DNA of 37,810 bases, taken from positions 1 through 37,810 of the forward strand of contig JAFZVH010000046.1 in the NCBI GenBank assembly GCA_017617915.1. Reading direction: 5' to 3'. This DNA comes from Alphaproteobacteria bacterium. GTDB lineage: Bacteria > Pseudomonadota > Alphaproteobacteria > Rs-D84. The translations under genes and the position numbers were made by a program. Under the pieces are notes generated by a model, which was given only the letters and a program-made list of their open reading frames with translations, was not told the DNA's origin and did no database searches. Shown piece after piece: positions 32,253-37,810 of the stretch. Within the stretch, counting starts at the first letter, position 1, and the number at the start of each line of letters is the position of its first letter.

Positions 32253-33974
32253 ATGAAGAAAATCCTGATTCTGGTTTTATTAGCGTTTATGCCAATGTGC
32301 GGTTTTGCGACTGTGCATATTGATGTGCTGTCCGATGCAGATGAAAGTTTATATTCTCAGATTTTTACTTTGCAAGACGCTGAAAAAATTGCCGCCGCAG
32401 AAAAATTAGAACGGCAAATTTCTGATCCGATTTTGAAAAACGAGATTTTATTTCAACGTTATACTTCCAAGACTTATCATACCAAGGGAACAGAAGTAAA
32501 ATCTTGGATGGACAAGTATGCGAATATGCCGGGCGCGGCGCGAATGGAAAAGTTGGCGCGCATAAAACAGGTTAGTGTAAAATCTGCAAGTGTTCCAAAC
32601 ATATTATCTGGTGGTGGGTCGATTGAAACGGCGCAATCTGAAACTTGGACGGCAAAACATTACAAAGATTCGGTTGAATCAACCATCAAGAAATTCAAAA
32701 AGGCTATACGCAGCGGCAGCACCAAGACCGCGCGCAATATATTGGAAGATAAATCTTTCCGCCGCAGTTTAACAGAATCTGACTATGGGCGTTTGGCGGG
32801 GCGTTTGTCGTATGTTTATTACACAAATGGCGAAGATGAACTTGCAAAAAAGTGGGGTTTTGTGGCGTCTGATGCAAATTCTGAATATGGTCTTTGGACT
32901 ATGGGGTTGTTGTATTTCAAAGAGAAAAAATATAAAGAAAGCGAAAAATATTTCAGTAAAATTTTGCAACTTGAACAGATAAACAATGCCCGCAAGACCG
33001 AGGCGGCTTTTTGGGCTGGGCGCGCCGCAGATGAAAATGGCGATTGGGGCGCGGCAAAAAAATATTGGAAGATTGCGGCGGCATATCCAATGGCCTTTTA
33101 TGGTGCGTTGGCGGCGACAATGCTTGGTGATGTTCCAGAATATGAATTTTTTGAACAAGAATTGTCCGATGAAGATATTGAAGAACTGCGGCGCAATAAG
33201 TATGGGAAAGTGGCGCTGGCATTATTGCAGGTGAACCGCAAAGATCGTGCGGAAGAATATCTGAAATATATGATAACTGCGCGTGCGACAGATAAAAGTT
33301 TGCATTCGATAAATTCTGTGGCGACGGCGTATGGTTTGCCACGTGTGGCTATTCAGGCATCTGGTGTTATTCGTGACCGCGGCATTTTGGAAATCGACGA
33401 AGATGTGATTTATTCTGCGCAATATCCTTTGCCAGATTGGGAACCTATGGGCGGCTGGTCTATTGACAGGGCATTGTTGCTTGCCATAACGAAACAAGAA
33501 AGTGGTTTCAGGACAAATGTTAAATCGGGTGCAGGCGCAAATGGTTTGATGCAAATTATGCCCAGTACCGCAAAACGTGTTGCACGCGCAAACAAGGTCA
33601 AGATGTCTGATATAGATATGTCTAATCCTGAACATAATATGTTCTTGGGGCAACAATATATTGTTGATTTGCTGGAACATCCAAATATTCACAACAATAT
33701 TATTAAAATGCTGATTGCATATAATGCAGGTATGGGGTCATTGGTCAAATATGAAAAAACTTTTGAAACAAACGATCCGTTGTTGTATTTGGAAAGTTTT
33801 CCGGCATACGAAACGCGCGGGTATATAAAACGTGTGATGGCGAACCTGTGGTTGTATCGTGCGCGGTTGGGACAGCCGTTAACGACATTAAAGGTTTTGG
33901 CGGATTCCAAATGGCCTCTTTATAACAGTGAAGATGAATTTGTTCGGACTAAATCGATTCCATATTCTATTTAA
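32253..33974 (+). CDS. Soluble lytic murein transglycosylase (Slt70-like)
   Basis: 573 aa. Signal peptide about 1-19 (ends CGFA). A long alpha-helical superhelix (about 40-380), with TPR/HEAT-like pieces such as YGLWTMGLLYFKEKKYKES, matches the Slt70 U-shaped domain. The C-terminal SLT domain holds the catalytic Glu (AITKQESGF, about residue 416), then GANGLMQIMPSTA and IAYNAGMGSLVKY, the classical SLT motifs. It cleaves the MurNAc-GlcNAc bond of peptidoglycan in the periplasm, forming 1,6-anhydroMurNAc. AAAGGTG precedes ATG 32253. It is cotranscribed with nrdR, and rnhB begins directly at its stop codon. Confidence 0.93.
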   Translation: MKKILILVLLAFMPMCGFATVHIDVLSDADESLYSQIFTLQDAEKIAAAEKLERQISDPILKNEILFQRYTSKTYHTKGTEVKSWMDKYANMPGAARMEKLARIKQVSVKSASVPNILSGGGSIETAQSETWTAKHYKDSVESTIKKFKKAIRSGSTKTARNILEDKSFRRSLTESDYGRLAGRLSYVYYTNGEDELAKKWGFVASDANSEYGLWTMGLLYFKEKKYKESEKYFSKILQLEQINNARKTEAAFWAGRAADENGDWGAAKKYWKIAAAYPMAFYGALAATMLGDVPEYEFFEQELSDEDIEELRRNKYGKVALALLQVNRKDRAEEYLKYMITARATDKSLHSINSVATAYGLPRVAIQASGVIRDRGILEIDEDVIYSAQYPLPDWEPMGGWSIDRALLLAITKQESGFRTNVKSGAGANGLMQIMPSTAKRVARANKVKMSDIDMSNPEHNMFLGQQYIVDLLEHPNIHNNIIKMLIAYNAGMGSLVKYEKTFETNDPLLYLESFPAYETRGYIKRVMANLWLYRARLGQPLTTLKVLADSKWPLYNSEDEFVRTKSIPYSI

Positions 33975-34592
33975 TTGGTGGTGCCAGTGTTAGAGGTCGC
34001 AGATTTTTCATTGGAACGTGAATGTTGTGGTGTTGTTGCGGGCTGTGATGAAGCAGGCCGCGGTCCTTTATGTGGCCCTGTTGTTGCGGCGGCGGTTATT
34101 TTCCCAAGTTTTGATATAGATATTCCGGTGGTTATTCGTGATTCTAAACAAATGTCTGCGCACCAACGCGCGGTTGCATACGATTGGATAACACAAAATA
34201 CAATATGGGCGGTCGGCGAATGCAGTGCGGCCGAAATAGACGAGTTGAATATACTCTGGGCGTCAATGCGTGCAATGGAACGTGCGGTTGCGGGACTTAG
34301 TCTGCAGCCAGATATGTGTTTGGTTGATGGTAATCGTGTGCCAAAAAATCTGATTGGACGTGCGGTTGTGCATGGTGATGCGCGGTCGCTGTCTATTGCG
34401 GCGGCGTCCATAATTGCCAAGGAAACACGTGATAAAATTATGCGGGAACTGGCGGACAAATTCCCAATGTACGGTTGGGATAAAAATGCGGGCTATCCTA
34501 CCGCAGAGCACCTGCGCGCGATTGAAAAATATGGCATAACCGAACATCATCGCAAAACTTTCGGCCCAGTTAAGAAATGCCTTTTAGGTTGA
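33975..34592 (+). CDS. rnhB: Ribonuclease HII
   Basis: 205 aa. Catalytic motifs are present: GCDEAGRGPLCGPVVAAAV (Asp, Glu), DSKQ, LVDGN (Asp) and ASIIAKETRDKIM with HGD before it; the end, YPTAEHLRAIEKYGITEHHRKTF, is typical. It degrades the RNA strand of RNA-DNA hybrids and removes misincorporated ribonucleotides. The start is uncertain: TTG 33975 touches the stop of the upstream gene (TAATTG), and GTG codons at 33978, 33981 and 33987 are alternatives. No Shine-Dalgarno is visible, so coupled re-initiation is likely. Confidence 0.93.
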   Translation: MVVPVLEVADFSLERECCGVVAGCDEAGRGPLCGPVVAAAVIFPSFDIDIPVVIRDSKQMSAHQRAVAYDWITQNTIWAVGECSAAEIDELNILWASMRAMERAVAGLSLQPDMCLVDGNRVPKNLIGRAVVHGDARSLSIAAASIIAKETRDKIMRELADKFPMYGWDKNAGYPTAEHLRAIEKYGITEHHRKTFGPVKKCLLG

Positions 34593-34617
34593 TTTTGCAG
34601 GTATAAAATGTTATAAC
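34589..34617 (+). promoter_or_regulatory. Promoter of pgk
   Basis: TTGATT (34589-34594, overlapping the rnhB stop), 17-base spacer, TATAAC (34612-34617). Start near 34624, and AAAGGAG precedes ATG 34652. Confidence 0.65.
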
Positions 34618-34651
34618 TTTGCCACTGATTGTTTATAAGAAAGGAGAAAAG

Positions 34652-35818
34652 ATGAAACTTCGTGGTTTGACGGGTATAGATTTGCGTGGCAAATATGTCT
34701 TGCTGCGTGATGATTTTAATGTTCAGATTGTTGACGGCAAAATTACCGAAGGTTTTCGTATTGAAAAAAGTATGCCTACGATAGATTTCTTGCGTGCGGC
34801 GGGGGCGCGTGTTGCGATAGTGTCGCATCTTGGGCGGCCAAAGGGCGCGCGTGATATGAAGTATTCGCTGCGGCCGGTTGCGGAATATATGCATTTGCCA
34901 CTGATAGATGATTGTCTGGATAAAGCGTTTCTGTCGCAAATGCATGATGGTGACGTGGTGCTGCTTGAAAACGTACGTTTTTATGCAGGCGAAGAAAGCA
35001 ATGACCCAGAATTTTCGAAAATGTTGGCGTCAGGTTTTGATTTGTTTGTGAATGATGCATTTGCGGTTTCGCACCGCGCACATGCAAGTACGGTTGGTGT
35101 AACCGAATATTTGTCGTCTTATGCGGGGCTGCTGTTGCAAAGTGAAATTGAAAATCTTACGCGTATAATGGAAAAACCAAAACATCCGGTCTTGTCCATT
35201 GTTGCGGGTTCCAAAGTTTCAACCAAGATTGGTGTTTTGCGCGCGCTGATTAAAATGTCTGACACGGTTATTGTTGGTGGTGCACTGGGGACAACATTTA
35301 ACTATGCGTGCGGGGAAAATGTTGGAAATTCGCTTTATGAGCCAGACCAGAAAGAAAACGCGTTGGAAATTATGAAATTTGCATCGGAAAATAATTGTCG
35401 GCTGTTGATACCACTGGACAAAGGTGTTGGCCCAGACTTTGCACCGGATGCGCCACGCACAGATAAAGATATGGCGGACATTTTACCGGACGATGTAATT
35501 ATTGACGGTGGGCCGAAAACCGCCGCGCGCGATATTATGGAAATAAATCGCGCCGCAACAGTTATCTGGAACGGTACCGTTGGTATGGCAGAATGGATGC
35601 CAACATGGTCTTTTGGTTCTTTTGCGATTGCGCGCGCGATTGCAGAAAATACCCGCGCGGGTAAATTGGAAAGTATTGTTGGTGGTGGCGATACTATTGC
35701 TTGTCTGGATGCATGCGGCGTTATGGATGATGTCACATACGCGTCAACCGGTGGTGGCGCATTTTTGGAATTTATCGAGGGCCGCGAATTGCCTGCAATA
35801 AAAGTGTTAGAGGAATAA
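34652..35818 (+). CDS. pgk: Phosphoglycerate kinase
   Basis: 388 aa, normal length. Motifs: LRDDFNVQ (the usual RVDFNVP, here with Asp for Val), HLGRPKG, LLENVRFY, FVNDAFAVSHRAHAS, AGSKVSTKIGVL, WNGTVGMAE (usual NGPxG) and VGGGDTIACL, ending in STGGGAFLEFIEGRELP. It transfers phosphate between 1,3-bisphosphoglycerate and ADP in glycolysis. The start is ATG 34652 behind AAAGGAG; a longer frame from 34619 begins just after the -10 box. It stands alone in its own transcript; gap or the rest of a glycolytic operon is not present. Confidence 0.96.
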   Translation: MKLRGLTGIDLRGKYVLLRDDFNVQIVDGKITEGFRIEKSMPTIDFLRAAGARVAIVSHLGRPKGARDMKYSLRPVAEYMHLPLIDDCLDKAFLSQMHDGDVVLLENVRFYAGEESNDPEFSKMLASGFDLFVNDAFAVSHRAHASTVGVTEYLSSYAGLLLQSEIENLTRIMEKPKHPVLSIVAGSKVSTKIGVLRALIKMSDTVIVGGALGTTFNYACGENVGNSLYEPDQKENALEIMKFASENNCRLLIPLDKGVGPDFAPDAPRTDKDMADILPDDVIIDGGPKTAARDIMEINRAATVIWNGTVGMAEWMPTWSFGSFAIARAIAENTRAGKLESIVGGGDTIACLDACGVMDDVTYASTGGGAFLEFIEGRELPAIKVLEE

Positions 35819-35832
35819 AACCAAAAATTTTA

Positions 35833-35861
35833 TTGTTAGCAGAATAAAATTTATCTACAAT
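35833..35861 (+). promoter_or_regulatory. Promoter of aroK, predicted leaderless
   Basis: TTGTTA (35833-35838), 17-base spacer, TACAAT (35856-35861). Start near 35868-35869, the A of the ATG at 35869. The upstream ATG at 35860 overlaps the -10 box. Confidence 0.7.
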
Positions 35862-35868
35862 GATTCCC

Positions 35869-36417
35869 ATGAACAACACAATCAATCTAGATAAGCCAAT
35901 AGTTATGGTCGGCCTTATGGGCGCAGGGAAAACCAGTGTGGGACGCGCACTTGCGCATCATTTGGGCGTGCCTTTTGTCGATTCGGATAAAGAAATCGAA
36001 CGTGCCGCCGGATGCAGTGTTGTTGATATTTTCTCGCTGTATGGTGAACAAGAATTTCGCCGCGTAGAACAGCAAGTCTTTGCGCGTATTATGGACACTG
36101 GGTCGCGGGTCAAGGTTATTTCTACGGGCGAGGGCGCATTTATTACGCCTGAAATTCGCGCGCGTGTGTTGGACGATGCAATCAGTATCTGGTTAAAGGC
36201 CGATTTAGACTTGTTGGTAAAACGAACAGGCTTTCGTAATACGCGGCCGCAACTGTTGCATAGCGACAGTAAAAAGATTTTGGAACAACTGATTGCCGAG
36301 CGCTATGACACATATGCGCAGGCCAATATCACCGTTGAAACACTGGATGAAAATTTACACAAAACTTTGGACAAGGTAATTGGTGCCTTGGACCAGTATA
36401 TAAAACAAAAGGAGTAA
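35869..36417 (+). CDS. aroK: Shikimate kinase
   Basis: 182 aa from ATG 35869. The Walker A is GLMGAGKTSVGR, then FVDSDKEIE (Asp for Mg/shikimate), EFRRVE (Arg for shikimate), RTGFRNTRPQLL (lid Arg) and ERYDTYAQA. The shikimate-binding glycine motif, usually STGGGAF, reads STGEGAF here. It phosphorylates shikimate in aromatic amino acid synthesis. In many proteobacteria aroB follows aroK; here mscL follows after three bases and takes its ribosome binding site (AAAGGAG) from the end of aroK. The start codon is chosen from the promoter position. Confidence 0.92.
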   Translation: MNNTINLDKPIVMVGLMGAGKTSVGRALAHHLGVPFVDSDKEIERAAGCSVVDIFSLYGEQEFRRVEQQVFARIMDTGSRVKVISTGEGAFITPEIRARVLDDAISIWLKADLDLLVKRTGFRNTRPQLLHSDSKKILEQLIAERYDTYAQANITVETLDENLHKTLDKVIGALDQYIKQKE

Positions 36418-36420
36418 AAA

Positions 36421-36957
36421 ATGGGTCTGGGTAATTTTTTCAAAGAATTTCGCAGTTTCGCAGAACGTGGTAATGTAATCGATATGGCGATAGGTATCAT
36501 CGTTGGGTCTGTGATGACCAGTGTTGTGAACTCGCTGGTTTCCGATATTATTATGCCGCCGATTGGATTGTTAATTGGTGGTGTTGATTTTTCACAAATC
36601 TTTTTTGTGATTTCGGGCGGTGCGGGTCAGCACTTTAATACAATTGCCGAAGCCCAAGCGGCGGGCGCTACAACAATCAATTTGGGTGTGTTCATAAATA
36701 CTTTGATTAGTTTCGTAATTACTATGTTTGCGGCGTTCTTGATTGTGCGTATGGTCAACAAGATGAAAAGCAAACAGGCCGTTACGACAACGGTGTGTCC
36801 ATATTGCAAGCAGACGGTTGATATTACCGCGACAAAATGTCCGCATTGCTGTTCGGCGTTGATACCGGGCGAAGTCAAGGCGCCCGAGGCCAGCGATATC
36901 GCCAAAAGTATTCATAAATTGAAAAAATTGGTCAAAATTAAAAAGATAAAAAAGTAA
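36421..36957 (+). CDS. mscL: Large-conductance mechanosensitive channel with C-terminal zinc ribbon
   Basis: 178 aa. The N-terminus, FFKEFRSFAERGNVIDMAIGIIVG, and TM1 with the DIIMPPIGLLIGG end are standard MscL; TM2 is about 86-109 (FINTLISFVITMFAAFLIV). After RMVNKMKSK comes CPYCKQTVDITATKCPHC, a C-x2-C-x12-C-x2-C zinc ribbon, then a Lys-rich tail. MscL opens under osmotic down-shock in the inner membrane. The ribbon replaces the usual short helical bundle and is seen in some other MscL proteins. It is cotranscribed with aroK and followed by a terminator. Confidence 0.95.
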   Translation: MGLGNFFKEFRSFAERGNVIDMAIGIIVGSVMTSVVNSLVSDIIMPPIGLLIGGVDFSQIFFVISGGAGQHFNTIAEAQAAGATTINLGVFINTLISFVITMFAAFLIVRMVNKMKSKQAVTTTVCPYCKQTVDITATKCPHCCSALIPGEVKAPEASDIAKSIHKLKKLVKIKKIKK

Positions 36958-36963
36958 AAAACG

Positions 36964-36994
36964 CGCCCCAATCGGGGCGTTTGTTTATTTGTTT
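36964..36994. terminator. Bidirectional terminator after mscL
   Basis: CGCCCC-AATC-GGGGCG (36964-36979) has a T-rich tail on the + side and CGTTTTTTAC on the - side. It ends both mscL and the convergent 168 aa gene. Confidence 0.85.
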
Positions 36995-37491
36995 CTATTT
37001 CTTTCTATATAATTTATGTTTTGTGATGCAAGTAATTTCAATTTTATTTTGTCTAACTGGTCCATTATCGCATCTGAATCTGGCAGTATACTGTATGCTC
37101 CGTTGGCATAGAATTGCAGCCAGAATATATAGTCGTTTATTTTTGTTTCCAATGGATTTGTGTAACGCTTGCCCGCCGCTTTGTTCTTTATTGCCGTAAA
37201 GAGTTCTAGCAGCATAAGGTCCCCCGGTTTCCACACGCGACCGTCACAACGAACCTCTTGATAACCAGTGGTATTTTTTTTATAGAACAATAATGTTTGA
37301 TAAAGCCTGTTATGATGTTCTGTTTGCGTAAGCGCGTATGGCCCAAAATCATAAAGGGTTATAAAATCATGATGCTGTTTATATTGGTCCAATACTTTAT
37401 AGTCGGCGGTTACGGACGGCTGGCCATCGGGGTATGAAATTTTGACAGGATTGGCCTCTAGGGCGGCATACATTTCAATGATTGTATTCAT
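36985..37491 (-). CDS. Conserved-looking small protein of unknown function, 168 aa
   Basis: Not recognised. No signal peptide or membrane helix. It is rich in Tyr, Asn and Lys, with a mixed beta/alpha composition (PVKISYPDGQPSV, DFITLYDFGPYALTQTEHH, LYQTLLFYKKN), and a helical C-terminal half (LMLLELFTAIKNKAAGKRY, MDQLDKIKLKLLA). The start is ATG 37491 behind AAAAGGACA. A longer frame to 37545 has no ribosome binding site. It has a TATAAT (37530-37525, - strand) about 34 bases upstream. It lies between mscL and tRNA-His. Confidence 0.65.
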   Translation of the reverse strand: MNTIIEMYAALEANPVKISYPDGQPSVTADYKVLDQYKQHHDFITLYDFGPYALTQTEHHNRLYQTLLFYKKNTTGYQEVRCDGRVWKPGDLMLLELFTAIKNKAAGKRYTNPLETKINDYIFWLQFYANGAYSILPDSDAIMDQLDKIKLKLLASQNINYIERNRNK

Positions 37492-37524
37492 ATTTGTTGT
37501 CCTTTTTTGCTTTAGGCAAGTTGG

Positions 37525-37530
37525 ATTATA
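37525..37530 (-). promoter_or_regulatory. -10 box of the 168 aa gene
   Basis: TATAAT on the - strand; the -35 region (CTTTTA) is weak. Confidence 0.45.
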
Positions 37531-37560
37531 AATGATTTTTGGCAAATTAAAAGAAAAATC

Positions 37561-37589
37561 TTGAAAACCGAATATTTTAATGATAAACT
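37561..37589 (+). promoter_or_regulatory. Promoter of tRNA-His
   Basis: TTGAAA (37561-37566), 17-base spacer, TAAACT (37584-37589). Start near 37596. Confidence 0.65.
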
Positions 37590-37602
37590 GCGGCTTGCCT
37601 AT

Positions 37603-37680
37603 GGCGGATGTAGCTCAGCTGGTTAGAGCGTCGGTTTGTGGTACCGAATGTCGCCGGTTCGAATCCGGTCATCCGCCCCA
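37603..37680 (+). tRNA. tRNA-His (GTG anticodon)
   Basis: Acceptor GCGGATG/CATCCGC with an extra 5' G (37603) facing discriminator C, the hallmark of tRNA-His, and encoded CCA (37678-37680). D arm GCTC/GAGC, anticodon loop TTGTGGT with GTG, T arm GCCGG-TTCGAAT-CCGGT. A terminator hairpin follows at once. Confidence 0.96.
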
Positions 37681-37686
37681 GAATTC

Positions 37687-37711
37687 AAAAATGCCCAAGT
37701 GGGCATTTTTT
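37687..37711 (+). terminator. Terminator after tRNA-His
   Basis: AAAAATGCCC-AAGT-GGGCATTTTT (37687-37710), a 10-bp stem ending in T. Confidence 0.9.
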
Positions 37712-37810
37712 AATTCTCTGGACGGGTCGGGTGAGAACCGGAGGTTCGACGCGATAGCCGGTTTCACAAATGTAATGTAGTGAAACCGTTGCGTGCGGAA
37801 GGGTCCCAAC
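37712..37810. other. Degenerate inverted copy of tRNA-His end and hairpin at window edge
   Basis: AATTCTCTGG (37713-37722) and ACCGGAGGTTCGA (37737-37749) loosely follow the reverse complement of the tRNA-His 3' half. A perfect 9-bp hairpin CGGTTTCAC/GTGAAACCG lies at 37759-37788. The arrangement recalls the stretch after tRNA-Gln. No gene seen. Confidence 0.4.

Noticed and set aside
1-37810. CRISPR array
   Set aside because: No regular repeats of 25-40 bases with unique spacers; the only regular tandem array is the coding 63-bp repeat.
1-37810. Reassigned TGA (Trp) code, as in some reduced alphaproteobacteria
   Set aside because: nrdR and rnhB end at TGA at the expected family length and Trp is encoded by TGG throughout.

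Overview
The window looks like a chromosomal segment of a low-to-moderate GC alphaproteobacterium, probably a host-associated or gut lineage. The strongest lineage markers are a CcrM-type GANTC adenine methyltransferase with its typical C-terminal extension, an nrdR/rnhB neighbourhood, and a dispersed palindrome of the kind common in alphaproteobacteria. The code is standard, since several genes stop at TGA. Promoters are mostly close to the sigma-70 consensus with 16-17 base spacers. At least three genes (5491, 31741, 35869) have a -10 box so close to the ATG that the mRNA should be leaderless. At least two secreted proteins start at TTG behind a strong ribosome binding site.

Region 1 (1-10.7 kb). 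After the tail of a Lys/Ala-rich protein come four related secreted Cys-rich proteins: two on the + strand (882 and 757 aa) and a two-gene operon on the - strand (297 and 430 aa). They share Cys motifs of the form C-x6-C-x4-C-G-x5-C. The three larger ones also have basic Ala/Arg/Thr-rich mature N-termini, and two carry a Cys plus glycine-zipper module. The 430 aa gene ends at a G6 tract; loss of one base would fuse it to a 63-bp-repeat tail. Between and beside them lie two membrane proteins of unknown role and a Rossmann methyltransferase-like gene whose Shine-Dalgarno sits inside a 5'-terminal hairpin.

Region 2 (10.7-17 kb). A large ankyrin/S8-like/beta-barrel protein whose three subtilase catalytic positions appear lost, a DUF1015 protein, a repeat-rich intergenic stretch, and a choloylglycine-hydrolase-family amidase with all its catalytic residues.

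Region 3 (17-21.2 kb). An accessory zone attached to tRNA-Gln. Pieces of the tRNA 3' end and of its terminator recur downstream at 17202 and 17862, which suggests past integration events. The cargo is a small four-helix membrane protein, with a PcfJ-like protein at the far border. Next come two overlapping aminoglycoside-phosphotransferase-like kinases, one with a changed catalytic loop.

Region 4 (21.3-30.4 kb). Two giant surface proteins. One combines a Pmp-like beta-helix passenger with a YadA-type trimeric anchor. The other is a classical autotransporter with five ~60-residue passenger repeats.

Region 5 (30.4-37.8 kb). Core genes: ccrM, divergent nrdR followed by a soluble lytic transglycosylase and rnhB, then pgk, aroK and mscL, a small unknown gene, and tRNA-His. 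Overall the window encodes an unusually large share of envelope and secreted proteins next to conserved housekeeping genes.
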